This document shows, in pieces, positions 40,879-50,300 of a DNA stretch of 64,000 bases. Position numbers and translations under genes: made by a program. The stretch lies in assembly GCA_023205875.1 (NCBI GenBank), contig CP060761.1:124001-188000 (forward strand), written 5' to 3'. The stretch comes from Chloropicon primus. Its lineage: Eukaryota; Chlorophyta; Chloropicophyceae; Chloropicales; Chloropicaceae. The first letter of the stretch is position 1. Each line of letters begins with the position of its first letter. The notes below the pieces were generated by a model. That model was given only the letters and a program-made list of their open reading frames with translations. It made no database searches and was not told the DNA's origin.

Positions 40879-42711
40879 ATGGACAAGCAGGTGGGTTTGG
40901 ACGGTTGTCGGTTTAGGGGGACTGAGGAGGGGAGGTGGAGGAGGTGGAGTGGGGCGGGAGGAAGGAACTGGTCGCCTTCAACGTCTTCGCTCTCGATGTG
41001 TCCTTCGACAGGATGCCGAGGCAGCGTGAGGGGAGTGGTGCGCACAGTGGCCATAAGTGGTGTTGGAAGGAAGCGAGAAGGCCACCAAGCGAGAAGTCCA
41101 AACAAAAGAGTTCAGTCCTTCAACGACAGCGTGGCTTTTGGAGAGACTTCCGTTTTTGATGACATCTCCCAGTCCGTCCAGGTCGTCGGGTCCCTGCTCT
41201 TCTGTCCCATCTGCTCGCCACAGAGGTAAGACCCGTCAACCCACGTGACCCCCACGGCTCGGTCGGATTGTTTTTCCGTCCGGTAGGAAGGGAGGGCCTC
41301 CGGGGAGACTACGCTCAAGTTCACTGAAACGCTTTGCTTTTGTTGGTTTGTATTCCTTGTGAAATCTTTCCTCTGTCTCTGTCTCTGTCTCTGTCTCCCT
41401 GGGTGAGCAGGTCCGCGGAGGACGCTGGCTACTTGTACTATCCTTCCGACGAGGAGATACCAGTGAAGCTATGCAAGTATCTTTACGGCTATCCCAGGGA
41501 TTATGAGGAGCGTTACGAGACTCTGGAAGAGTTGGGAAAAGGTGCGTCGCAGAGCGAGCGAGAAACTTTAAAAGATTCCACGATGATCGCCACGACCACG
41601 ACCACAACCACGACGGATGGATGGATTGGATTGGTTTGGATTGGATTGTGGATTGGTTGCTGGCGTTTGTCTGACTCGCGTTCGTTCGCCCTCGCGTCCG
41701 TCTCTGCAGGTTCCTTTGGCATCGTTCACAGGATCGTGGACAAGAAGACAGGGGAGTTTTATGCCGCAAAGACTTTGCCCAAGTCAAGGCCAACTTGGAC
41801 GGGTGGAATGGACGGCGGAATGAGACAAGCGACGACTTCGGCTTACTTGCTGAAAATTCAAGCGGAGGTCAACTTCTTGGCTCGATTAAATGACGTGCAC
41901 GAGGTTGTGCAGCTTGTCAAGGCCTATGAAGATGACTCACACGTCCACCTCGTCATGGATTTGTGCACGGGAGGCAGCTTGTACGAAAAGGTAAGGTCCT
42001 CTTCCTTGTGGCGCAGGATGAATCCCTCCATCATTCTGACGTCACGGACTCTTGTACTTCATACCCCCCCTTCCCTCTCTCTCGGTGGTCGTTCTCGTTC
42101 TGCCTTGCGTGCCTGCCTGCGTGCCTGCCTGGGTGAAGATGGAGGAGAGGATCGACAGGTGCGACTTCGATGGCTCGGACTGTTTCGACGAAGAGACGGT
42201 GAGGAAGCTGATGAGGTCGATCATCAACATGCTGGTGAGCTGCCATGGCCGAGGGATCATCTACAGAGACCTCAAGCCCCAGAATTTTTTGTACGTGGAC
42301 GAGACGCCGGACAGCGAGATCAAGTGCAGTGACTACGGGCTCGCGATGAGTTACATTCCAAGCGACCCTGCGGGGATCTCCCTGAACAAGAGAGCGGGAA
42401 CACCGGTCTACATGGCGCCCGAGGTCGTGCTCCGCAGGTACGACGAGAAAGCGGACTTGTGGTCGGCGGGGATGCTCATGTACCAGCTGCTGGGAAACAA
42501 GCTCCCCCTCTGGAACGGGGACGTGCCTTACACGGCGAACTTGGACGACATATTTTTCGACACTTTGCTGAGGGACATAGACTTCGACTTCATTGCCGAA
42601 GAGTCGAGCCCGGAGGCGGCCGACCTGTGCAAGAAGCTCCTGACCAGAGATCCCGACAAGAGAATGAGCGCGGAGCAGGCCTCGCAGCACCCTTGGTTGA
42701 GGGAGGAGTAA
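40879..42711 (+). CDS. CDPK/SnRK-like Ser/Thr kinase with YRD and DYG motifs, four exons
   Basis: Exons are 40879..41225, 41411..41541, 41710..41990 and 42139..42711; donors GTAAGA, GTGCGT and GTAAGG pair with acceptors GAGCAG, CTGCAG and GTGAAG, and phases agree (443 aa). The N-terminal ~115 residues are basic and Ser/Gly-rich, a likely organelle-targeting or regulatory part. The kinase domain begins YETLEELGKGSFGIVHRI, with FYAAKTLPKS, HLVMDLCTGGSLYEK, then IIYRDLKPQNFLYVD, CSDYGLAMSY, RAGTPVYMAPEVVLRR, KADLWSAGMLMYQLL and LLTRDPDKRMSAEQASQHPW. It resembles CDPK/CaMK catalytic domains but has no EF hands. HRD is YRD and DFG is DYG; the metal Asp is kept, so activity is possible. The first ATG in the first exon is at 40879, an assumption. 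Confidence 0.8.
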
Positions 42712-42928
42712 GTCCAACACACACACTTTTGTGTCGTGCTTTTTGGATGATGCTGAAGAATCAAGACCCTTTCTTTTTGTTTATTTCATTTATATATGAG
42801 CACACATCAACAGTATATATATATATATATATGATTCCTTATGATACACTTTCTCTCGGCTTCTCCTTCGATACCACTGCAGCCCCCGCATGGCCTTCCA
42901 TGGTTGTTTGGTGTTCGCCGTCGTCCCT
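42712..42928. other. convergent 3' region with (TA)n
   Basis: This short gap between the kinase and RPC11 stops has a (TA)9 run near 42814-42832. No gene. Confidence 0.6.
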
Positions 42929-43138
42929 CTAGTCCTCCCTCCACTTGTGGCTGCACTCGCAGCACTCGTAGATGATGGTGGACGCCTCGTCTGCTGACCT
43001 CGTTTGCACCTGGGTGAAGTACGCCACGCCGTGGGAGCACTTTGGGCAAACCACTTCCGCCTTGTCCCCCTTCCCCACACCGTCCTTGGACAGCACCAGC
43101 TCGTCGCGCTTCTTCTTCAAGGGAACGCTGTCTATGGC

Positions 43139-43181
<43 letters not shown>

Positions 43182-43472
43182 TCGGTGGGTGTCAATCGAA
43201 TTGCCTGCAAGGGGCCATCAAAGTCACCATCGCTTGCCCACAGCCCAGTGTCGTACTTACTGTTTTCGTGATGTTGTAATTGTAGGGGCAGAGCTTGCAA
43301 TAGAACTCCGCGCTGTCCACATACTCATAGTTCTGCTTGACTGCGCAAGGCAAAGAGCGAGAGGATCACCCAGGGTCAGTCGCTAATGTTGTCTCCCATT
43401 CCCTCCATCCCCATTCACGCGCCATCATCGAAGCCATCAAAGTTCATGCCTCGTGGAGCCATGCAGCACAGA

Positions 43473-43518
<46 letters not shown>

Positions 43519-43633
43519 TGCGTGCGTGTGTGGTGAAGGAGGAAGAGGTGTGTTCGTTCGATTCGGATCATTGTGGTCGCGATCACTTACAGTAGAGGAA
43601 CGTCCCACACGTGGGACAGAACAGTTGCTCCAT
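42929..43633 (-). CDS. POLR3K: RNA polymerase III subunit RPC11 (POLR3K), three exons
   Basis: RPC11 is the TFIIS-like Pol III subunit needed for RNA cleavage, termination and re-initiation. Exons are 43633..43591, 43340..43261 and 43138..42929, with donors GTAAGT (both), acceptors GCGCAG and TCTCAG, phases 1 and 0, and 110 aa (human POLR3K has 108). The first zinc ribbon is FCPTCGTFLY...FYCKLCPYNYNITK, as in RPC11 (CNTCPYVHNITR). The C-terminal ribbon is VVCPKCSHGVAYFTQVQTRS, ADEASTIIYECC and CSHKWRED; QTRSADE is the RPC11 wording and carries the acidic hairpin. Intron 2 includes a (GA)17 run (on the plus strand). Second Pol III subunit in the window. Confidence 0.9.
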
Positions 43634-43985
43634 CTCGGTTCTCCCCTGCGCCGCCCCCTGGTGCACAACAAACTGGAGACCCTCAAGGAGGAGGAGGAGG
43701 AGGAGCGTGGATTGGCGAGGGGCTGGGGGACGAGAGGGGACGAGGGGGGAGGAGGGGACAGAGTCAAGCGAAAGATCGTCTCACGGGCTTTCCATCGATA
43801 GGTTTGTTCGACGCATCGGGCCGAGGAAGCCTCGCAGGTTGGTTGTTTGTTGCTGCGGCGAGGGATCCAAGTGAGTTGGTTGCTGTTGGGTCACCGACTT
43901 GCTCGTCCTCCTCGGAAGGGATCACTCGGGTGGGTGGGTTGGAATCGGGAGGCAGATCACCTTGCGTGCGCGAGAGACCTCGATC
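43634..43985. other. divergent region between RPC11 and MED22
   Basis: It contains a (GAG)n run (43689-43704) and the recurrent promoter element at 43777-43792 facing MED22. No gene. Confidence 0.5.
43777..43792 (+). promoter_or_regulatory. recurrent promoter element
   Basis: CGTCTC-ACGGG-CTTTC, oriented toward MED22, 193 bp before its ATG. Confidence 0.55.
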
Positions 43986-44330
43986 ATGGACAGGATTGAT
44001 GCCCACGTCGAGGCCATGCTGAAGAACTTGAGCGCCCTCGTCCGCGGCTCTCAGTTCGGCGACTCCCCCACGCCCACGGGGGGGACGGACGATCCGCTCC
44101 TGGAGGTTGTGGCGTCTCAGCTCGTGAGCAACTGCTACGATCTTCACGGCGTCGTCTCCCAACTCGAGAGGGCCAAGGAGGTGGAGGACTTCTCCAAGTA
44201 CAGGGAGTCCTGCGAGGAGAGGAAGAGGGTGGCGGGGGAGGTCAGGTCCCGGGCGGACGGGGAGCTGCACGCCCTGAGGAGAGACCTGAAGACTCTCCTG
44301 GCGGACCTCGAGGAGGCGTACAAGAAGTGA
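43986..44330 (+). CDS. MED22: Mediator subunit 22
   Basis: MED22 is a small head-module subunit of the Mediator complex that bridges regulators and Pol II. The protein is 114 aa and helical. It starts MDRIDAHVEAMLKNLSALVR, equal in pattern to the conserved MED22 helix (IKSIMDNFTEIIKTAK), followed by a Gly/Pro/Thr loop, VVASQLVSNCYDLHGVVSQL and DLKTLLADLEEAYKK, matching the end of human MED22 (EISIDLYELEEEY). The frame begins at a non-ATG codon at 43899; the ATG at 43986 starts exactly at the conserved helix. Single exon; convergent with a 73-aa gene. Confidence 0.82.
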   Translation: MDRIDAHVEAMLKNLSALVRGSQFGDSPTPTGGTDDPLLEVVASQLVSNCYDLHGVVSQLERAKEVEDFSKYRESCEERKRVAGEVRSRADGELHALRRDLKTLLADLEEAYKK

Positions 44331-44524
44331 GGGGCCAGCAGCAGCCCGTGGGCGCGGGTTTGTTTGCGTGTGTGTGTATAAGAACAAAGAGCATGTACCA
44401 AAAAAATATCATAAAAAAGAATTCTCTCGAGGAGGGAGGCAGGTGGTGCACCACCGCCGAAAGCATCGCCTCCGGGGTGGTCGTGGGTCCGTCCCTCTCC
44501 CTCTCCCTCTCCCTCTCTCTCCGC

Positions 44525-44746
44525 TCACTTTCTGGTGAGCCCGGAGGAGGCGAAGGACATGCCCCTGGCCTTCTCGATGGGGGAGGCCGCGGCGGTCGGC
44601 TTGGACCCGGTCTTGGCCTGCTCCTCGGCGTCCATCATCTGCATGGTCATCATGGCGACCCCGGAGCCGACGCCGACCCCGGCCCCAGCGAGGGCGCAGA
44701 GACCCAACAAGGAGAGGGAGGTGTACATAGCCAAGTTCGCGGACAT
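44525..44746 (-). CDS. small single-TM protein, unknown
   Basis: The protein has 73 aa from the ATG at 44746. One Gly/Ala-rich membrane segment occupies about residues 8-33 (TSLSLLGLCALAGAGVGVGS), followed by MTMQMMDAEEQAKTGSK and a short Ser/Pro tail. The frame extends upstream (MCFCC...) only with non-ATG starts. A donor-like GTAAGT on the minus strand at 45055 suggests a 5' UTR exon further up. No family recognised. Confidence 0.5.
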   Translation of the reverse strand: MSANLAMYTSLSLLGLCALAGAGVGVGSGVAMMTMQMMDAEEQAKTGSKPTAAASPIEKARGMSFASSGLTRK

Positions 44747-44924
44747 CTTTTCCTTTTGTGTTGTTGGAACAAACCAGCAGCAGCAGAAGCAGCAGAAGCA
44801 CAAGGTAGTGGGTCTGGCGGTGGTGCAGCACGATGATGATGCCGATGAAAGCGAAAGAGCTGGTCAGCGAATGGGAACGGTCGGTCAAGCAAGGAGGTGG
44901 ATCAACACATCACCATCACCATCA

Positions 44925-44957
<33 letters not shown>

Positions 44958-45529
44958 TCTCCTCGTGTCGCGTGGTTTGTGTTGGTTCATCAGGTAGCAG
45001 TGCTCCCCGTCGCATGGTTGTGTGTGTTGCGTCGAGGTGAGGTGAGGTGACTTACCTCGTACCGGCGTCGGTCGCGGAGATGAAGGTGCGTAATGAGAGG
45101 GCCGTCAATCGGTGATCTGGTCCTCGTCAGATGAGTGGCTGAGAATGATTCGTGATCTTGGGAGCGGAGATTAGACAACTGGCGGGAGCTGGGCCGTCCC
45201 GTGACGAGTGGATAGGGTGAGGGCGACGACGAGAGAGAGAGAGAGATAGAGAGAGAGAGCCCTTGGGGTTGTCTTCGTTCCATCAATTGGTCTTGGTCTT
45301 GGACTCCACGACCTCGGCGAACCCAACACAACCCAACACAACCGCGACGAGAGAGAGTGGAGAGACGGTTGGTTTGGATTAGGATTGATTGCGCGAGAGA
45401 GGTCTTGGTTTATTTTGTTTTCGGAGAAAGGGACGAGGGGACGCTGGGTTTTGCTCGATTGCTGGAATCGATTGACCACCAGCACCACCAGCACCACCAG
45501 CAGCACGAGTGCCAGCAGCGCGAGGAGGG
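44747..45529. other. divergent intergenic region with GA tracts
   Basis: This holds GA tracts (44933-44956, 45232-45259), a GAGGT repeat (45034-45049), a possible minus-strand 5' splice site at 45050-45055, and a CAC/CAG trinucleotide tract (45480-45505) just before the next start. No gene is supported. Confidence 0.45.
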
Positions 45530-46327
45530 ATGGAAGGCCTGGCGCAGAGGACGGCCGCGGAGGAGGCGAGGTTCTTCCGTGCGGAGGATGACCTCGCCCT
45601 GAGGAGGAGGATGGAGAGGCTCGTGGAGAGGGCTTCGTGTTCCACGAGGGCGTCCCCCTCCTCGACGAGGCGGCAGCTCAACGAGTTCGAGCTCGAGGTC
45701 CTCGCGGCGCGGAAGGCCAACCTGAGTCTTCCCTCGTCCTCGTCGACGGTGAGGACGGCGAACCCGCACAAGGTGAGCATCGACGTGGCCGCCCATGCGA
45801 GGAGGGTCCCCCTGCACAACACGTTCGTGGACTACCTCAAGGTCCCCCAGGTCAGCATGGGCCGGTCGAAGTGGGAGGTCCACCAGGACGCCAGCGTGTT
45901 CTCCGTCAAGGACGGCACAAAGCTGGCGACGACGCTGCCGGAGGAGACCCTGGCGGAGGCCACGAGGCCCCTGACGAAGATCGAGAAGGCGGTGCTGGCG
46001 AGGCAGAACGTGGTGGAGGCCCACGCCGTGGACACGGCCACGTACAACGGCATACGCGTCTACCCCAAGCTCAACGCGGGCAGGGCCTTCCTGTGGGGCT
46101 CCGTCCTCGCCGTCTGGGGCACCGCCTTCTTGGTTTTCTCCTCCAGGAAGGCCTTTGGCATCGACACCGTCGAGGACTTGGACACCTTTGTCAGCAAAAA
46201 CATGGAAAAGCCCGTGGAGAGGGTAAAGGGAACCCTCGAGAGGAGGTTCAAGCCCGAGGACGCCGCGGAGTACCAAAAGTACCAGAACAGCAAATTCATC
46301 GACAACTTGAAGACCAAGTTCGTCTGA
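45530..46327 (+). CDS. unknown protein with one C-terminal TM segment
   Basis: The protein has 265 aa. The N-terminal half is charged and helical (AAEEARFFRAEDDLALRRRM), the middle is Ser/Thr-rich, and DTATYNGIRVYPKLNAG leads into a membrane segment FLWGSVLAVWGTAFLVFSS near residue 195. It is followed by GIDTVEDLDTFVSKNMEKP and an amphipathic basic tail. The tail region faintly recalls TMEM242-like proteins (TM followed by a GV/GI-x-S/T-x-x-E-F block); that is a weak guess. ATG at 45530 was chosen over a GTG at 45509. Single exon, same strand as the sugar transporter that follows. Confidence 0.72.
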   Translation: MEGLAQRTAAEEARFFRAEDDLALRRRMERLVERASCSTRASPSSTRRQLNEFELEVLAARKANLSLPSSSSTVRTANPHKVSIDVAAHARRVPLHNTFVDYLKVPQVSMGRSKWEVHQDASVFSVKDGTKLATTLPEETLAEATRPLTKIEKAVLARQNVVEAHAVDTATYNGIRVYPKLNAGRAFLWGSVLAVWGTAFLVFSSRKAFGIDTVEDLDTFVSKNMEKPVERVKGTLERRFKPEDAAEYQKYQNSKFIDNLKTKFV

Positions 46328-46652
46328 TCGTCCCCGTCCTCGTCCTCGTGTGATTGTAGTATTTTTTTTCATGCTTAGCGGGGGGGGGGAGGCGACGACG
46401 ACCTCCTCGAGCAAAGCGGCGCCCCCACCCCCCTCTCCAGCGTTATCCTTCACCATTCTTATGTCACAATGCGTCCGTGCTCCGTGCTCTAGCCACGCCG
46501 GGAGGAAGGGAAGGATGCCCCACATCCTGATCCAGATCCTGATCCTTTGATCCACCTAAGGACAAGGATGCTTCCCCGCTCCGCTGCATGCTTCCTGCTT
46601 CCTGCTTCCTGCTTGATGATGCCTCGGCGTCAGTCAGTGGAGCAGGAAGAGG
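46328..46652 (+). other. intergenic region with short repeats
   Basis: It has a poly-G run (46380-46389), a GATCCTGATCC repeat (46526-46553) and four units of TTCCTGC (46585-46613). It must contain the promoter of the sugar transporter. No gene. Confidence 0.5.
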
Positions 46653-48167
46653 ATGGGGAACAGCAGCTTGAGGAGGAAAGGTGGAGGCGAGGGGGCGTCG
46701 TGGGAGGACCTGAGGAGTCTTGAGCAGGAGCCCCTGACGCGGTCTAGCCCGTCATCGACGTCGTCCTCGCGAACGTCGCCAACAGGGAAGCGCAGAGTCC
46801 TCACGGCTTTCGCTTTCGCAGCCTTGGCCGGTTCCCTGTTTGGGTACGACATCGGGAGCACTGCGGTTGCCCTGACGCAGGAGCAGGCCCTCGGGGACTT
46901 CGACATCGAGGAGAACTCGTGGAAGCAGGGGATGCTGGTGTCGTGCTCGCTCTACGGCGCCCTTGTCGCGAGTCTCTCGCTCTTCGCACTCGGCGAGGTC
47001 CTCGGCAGAAGGCAGGAGGTCCTCCTCGCCAACGGGGCCTACCTCCTGGGAAGCGTGGGTTCCGTCGTGCCGCCCTCGCACACAACCTTCGGCCTCATCC
47101 TTCTGATGGCGTCGCGGTTCGTGTACGGCACCGGCATCGGCCTCGCGATGCACTCGGCACCGGCGTACGTGGCCGAGATTGCGCCTCAAGCCATGAGGGG
47201 CTTGCTCATTGCGATGAAGGAGGCCATGATCGTGTTGGGGATCCTGCTGGGGTACTGCGCCGGATCCGTGTTCAGCTCCCCGGGGGGCTGGAGGTCCATC
47301 TGGGGCTTGGCTTCCCCCCTCGCGCTGGTGAGCCTGGTGGGGATGGCCTTCCAGCACGAGTCGCCCAGGTGGCTCGCGAGCAGGAGCGTGAGGCAGGCGG
47401 AGGAGTCCCTGAGGTACTTCAGGGCCCAAGACGCGGTGGGGGAAGAGATCGACGGGATTGTTGCCGCCCTCGAGGTCCCGGACCCCTCCAGCAGCATCTG
47501 GAGCAAGATCTCCGAGATTTGGTCGGTCAGGAAGGCCTTCTTCATCGGGGGCGGGTTGCTCCTGCTCCAGCAAGTCAGCGGCCAGCCCGCGGTCCTTTAC
47601 TTTGCGCCGACCATCTTCACCAACGCCGGCCTCGGGACCGAGACCTCCAAGCTGGCCTCCGTGCTCGTCGGGGTCGTCAAGCTCTTCGCGACCGTGGTGG
47701 CGAGCCTCAAGGTGGACTCCTTCGGCCGCGTGCCCCTCTTGCTTTGCGGGATCTCCCTCATGTTCCTGGCACTTGTGGCGCTGGCGCTGACGACGGCGAT
47801 GTGGCAGACTCCCTCCGGGTCCCGGCTTGTCATCTTCGAGCTCATGGCCCTGGTCACGGCCTACCAGATCGGTTTCGGACCCATCAGCTGGCTCATTCTC
47901 ACCGAGGTGTCCCCGCTCAGGGTCAGGGGGAACATGGTCGGGCTCGGGGTCTCCGTCAACTTCCTTTTCAACATCGTGGCCACGCAGACCCTGCCGATCA
48001 TCAACAACGCCGTTGGGATGTCGGGGCTCTTCGGGATCTACGCCGTGGTGGCCCTCCTGAGCCTGGGCTTCGTGCGCTTCTTCGTGCCGGAGACCAAGGG
48101 GAGGTCCCTGGAGGAGATCGAGGTCCTGCTGGGGTTGAGCAGGGGCGGCGGCGGGACTGCCGCTTGA
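46653..48167 (+). CDS. MFS sugar/H+ symporter (plastidic/Golgi xylose-symporter-like)
   Basis: The protein has 504 aa and 12 membrane spans. Sugar-porter marks are GSLFGYDIGS, the loop GEVLGRRQEV, RFVYGTGIGLAMHSAPAYVA, APQAMRGLLIAMKEAMIV, HESPRWLASR, LLLQQVSGQPAVLYFAPTIF and PETKGRSLEEIE. GIGLAMHSAPAYVAE and the KEAMIVLGILLGY block are those of plant D-xylose-proton-symporter-like proteins. The N-terminus MGNSSLRRKGG is a candidate N-myristoylation signal, unusual for this family, followed by a Ser/Thr-rich cytosolic segment. ATG at 46653. Single exon. Confidence 0.9.
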   Translation: MGNSSLRRKGGGEGASWEDLRSLEQEPLTRSSPSSTSSSRTSPTGKRRVLTAFAFAALAGSLFGYDIGSTAVALTQEQALGDFDIEENSWKQGMLVSCSLYGALVASLSLFALGEVLGRRQEVLLANGAYLLGSVGSVVPPSHTTFGLILLMASRFVYGTGIGLAMHSAPAYVAEIAPQAMRGLLIAMKEAMIVLGILLGYCAGSVFSSPGGWRSIWGLASPLALVSLVGMAFQHESPRWLASRSVRQAEESLRYFRAQDAVGEEIDGIVAALEVPDPSSSIWSKISEIWSVRKAFFIGGGLLLLQQVSGQPAVLYFAPTIFTNAGLGTETSKLASVLVGVVKLFATVVASLKVDSFGRVPLLLCGISLMFLALVALALTTAMWQTPSGSRLVIFELMALVTAYQIGFGPISWLILTEVSPLRVRGNMVGLGVSVNFLFNIVATQTLPIINNAVGMSGLFGIYAVVALLSLGFVRFFVPETKGRSLEEIEVLLGLSRGGGGTAA

Positions 48168-48299
48168 GCGCGTGCTGGGGGCGACGCAAGGTTGTCGAAT
48201 GGAGTGGAGTGGAGTGGAGTGGAGTTTCATCATCATCAATGGGGATGATGGGTTTGTATTACTATGTTTGTCTGTATTGTACAAAAGAAAGGGCCACCA

Positions 48300-48580
48300 C
48301 TACTTGTCTTCCTCCCTGCTTGTCGTGCTGCTGAACCGGGCTTGGCCGAGGTTGAGCCTCATGCTCACGCTGTGGAGAGGCAGCTCGCGCGTGGACCGTG
48401 CCGCCGCGTCCGAGAACAACGAGTCCTGCAAAGGGTTCGTCCCGTACTTGATCGTGTACACGAACCCGAACAGAACCGACGCAGGGACCACCACCTGGGC
48501 GATCTTCCAGTGCTTCTCCCTGACCATCGGATGACGCGACACGGCACCCACGAAGAAGAAGTAGAAGAAAAAAGATGTCG

Positions 48581-48654
<74 letters not shown>

Positions 48655-48777
48655 TCTTATCGTCAGCTTCTTCTTCTTCCCCAAACAAACGAGAGAAAAG
48701 AAAAAGAAGAGAGAGATAATGATGATGACGACGACGATGATGTGGACTTACACGACGAACTTCGCTAGGGTGGACAT
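48300..48777 (-). CDS. small single-TM protein, two exons
   Basis: The proposed exons are 48777..48752 (26 nt, MSTLAKFV and a split Val codon; donor GTAAGT) and 48519..48300 (acceptor GGTCAG), giving 81 aa. It continues EKHWKIAQVVVPASVLFGFV with one membrane segment, then YTIKYGTNPLQDSLFSD and a hydrophilic tail. The intron holds the (GTT)n(GAT)n microsatellite. If unspliced, an ATG at 48529 would give MVREKHWK. Size and layout suit an accessory subunit of a respiratory or translocation complex, but I cannot name it. Confidence 0.58.
48575..48651. repeat. compound (GTT)n(GAT)n microsatellite
   Basis: About 13 GTT units are followed by about 12 GAT units. It lies in the intron of the small two-exon gene on the minus strand. 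Confidence 0.9.
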
Positions 48778-49237
48778 GGGCCTCTCTCTGTGTGTTTGTG
48801 TGTGTGTGTGTGTCTCTTGGGTGCGGCAAAGGGCCAAAGGCGAAGCCGTCCTCCGTCTTGAAAGGAGCGGGTATCCAAGTCACCCTCGCGGTGAAGCTTC
48901 ACGACGCCTTCCCTCGCCTTCCCTCTCGTCCCAAACCGGAGCAAAGCAAACCGGAGCAAAGCAAACCGGAGCGGAGTTCCTCTTCCTTCCCTTCCCCTTT
49001 TGTATCTCTCTCTCTCTTCTTCGCTCCTCCCCGTGCGCGCTGACTCACGCGATTTTTTCGCTCTACGACGAGAGTCGTCACCCCAAAATGAATGTCTCAA
49101 ACCGAACTTCAGAACTCCAAACTCTCACAAACAGTTTAAGTGATTTCCAATACAGAAATATTGTTTTGACGTTTTTTCAGTGACGTTTCGTTTGGTTTCT
49201 GATTGTGTAATGTCTTTACAAGATATGTAAAAAGTTT

Positions 49238-49294
49238 CTCGCGATAAGAAAAGAGAGTAGTTTTTACCTTCTTAAGACCTTTTCTTATCGCGAG
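49238..49294. repeat. 16-bp perfect inverted repeat (hairpin)
   Basis: CTCGCGATAAGAAAAG at 49238-49253 is the exact reverse complement of 49279-49294, with a 25-bp loop. It sits at the edge of an AT-rich block. It could be an RNA hairpin, a protein-binding palindrome or the end of a small transposon. Confidence 0.85.
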
Positions 49295-49409
49295 GAGATC
49301 CGACGGGTGATCGATCTGTGCGACTGTGCGGGCTTGGTTGGGTTTCAGACGGGAAGACGACGAGGAGAACGCGCGCGGAGGACAAGGAGACCCTCACCAT
49401 TCGACAGAG

Positions 49410-49425
49410 CGTCTCATTACCTTTC
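49410..49425 (+). promoter_or_regulatory. recurrent promoter element
   Basis: CGTCTC-ATTAC-CTTTC, oriented toward the gene at 49489, 64 bp before its ATG. Confidence 0.55.
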
Positions 49426-49488
49426 CGTAGACCCCGGACTCGAAGGATTTGGCCACCGAAAAGGACGACAACGACGAAGAGAGTGAGG

Positions 49489-50130
49489 ATGATGAGGATG
49501 AAGATGAAGATGCTGCTGGGAGGGAGAGGAGGAGGAGGAGGAGGGGCGTTGGCGTTGGCGGTGAGCAAGAGCGGTGTCCTCGGCTTCAGCTCCCTCGCAT
49601 CACCATCCCTCGCGCATCCTCCATCTCCTCCTCTTCCTCGCGACACCAGCCCTGGTGATGGTGTCGTGTTGAAGGAGGAGGTGGTGTTCGACTTTGGTGC
49701 GAGGATCGCGTGCCACATGAAGCCGACCGAGGCGAGGATGAGGATGCGCGGGTCGAGGACGTCGTCACTGGGGGATCCCTTCGAGGGGATTCCGTTCCGG
49801 GGGTTGGCGGAGTACCTGGGCGGGGCGTACGTGGAGGCGACGGAGAGGGCGAGGGAGGAGGAGGGTCTGAGGAGGAGGAGGGCCTCGGAGGAGGTCCCGG
49901 TCGCAAACCTGGGGGTTCCGACCCTACTGCCCTTCACCGCCATGTTCGCCAGGACGGACGCGTTCAGGGACACTTTCGTGGTGGACGACGACAAGAGCAA
50001 GAGGAGGACGAGGCTGTCCTGGTACAGTCCCGCCGACGGGATGGTGCCACAGAACTGGTTGAAGGACGGGCTTTTGGCGGACTTGGAGTGGTACAGGCCC
50101 TTCAAGAGGGGAAACGGGTGGAGTCGCTGA
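49489..50130 (+). CDS. unknown protein, probable organelle targeting
   Basis: The protein has 213 aa from the first in-frame ATG at 49489 (earlier frame begins at a GTG). The N-terminus is Met/Lys/Gly-rich (MMRMKMKMLLGGRGG), then Ala/Ser/Pro-rich, like a transit peptide. The body has VVLKEEVVFDFGARIACHMK, PFEGIPFRGLAEYLGGAYVE, VPTLLPFTAMFARTDAF and a C-terminal WYSPADGMVPQNWLKDGLLA block. No family recognised and no membrane segment seen. Convergent with XRN1, 170 bp apart. Confidence 0.65.
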   Translation: MMRMKMKMLLGGRGGGGGGALALAVSKSGVLGFSSLASPSLAHPPSPPLPRDTSPGDGVVLKEEVVFDFGARIACHMKPTEARMRMRGSRTSSLGDPFEGIPFRGLAEYLGGAYVEATERAREEEGLRRRRASEEVPVANLGVPTLLPFTAMFARTDAFRDTFVVDDDKSKRRTRLSWYSPADGMVPQNWLKDGLLADLEWYRPFKRGNGWSR

Positions 50131-50300
50131 CGCGACGACAACGAGACACGCACACGCACACACAGTCATTCATTCTTTTTATAAAATCTTTCTTCTTGTG
50201 TAATAAAGCACAGTCGTTAGTAAAGTATGTTTCACCACCACAAGGGGCGGGGCTGATGCGATGCCGCCGTCGCGAGGACTTGTCACGCTCTCGCTCCTCC

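Larger units (their letters stand above)
48778..49488. other. divergent intergenic region with AT-rich block and hairpin
   Basis: It contains a GT tract (48791-48812), three units of CGGAGCAAAGCAAAC (about 48936-48970), an AT-rich block (49085-49275), a 16-bp perfect inverted repeat (49238-49294), and the recurrent promoter element at 49410-49425. No gene is supported. Confidence 0.5.

Noticed and set aside
40884-41010. Extra intron in the first exon of the YRD/DYG kinase (CAG/GTGGGT to TCGACAG)
   Set aside because: Splicing there brings an early stop in the resulting frame; the unspliced exon stays open and joins the next exon in phase.
48575-48651. Poly-Asn/Gln or poly-His coding segment
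   Set aside because: The trinucleotide run falls in the predicted intron and has no conserved flanking protein sequence.
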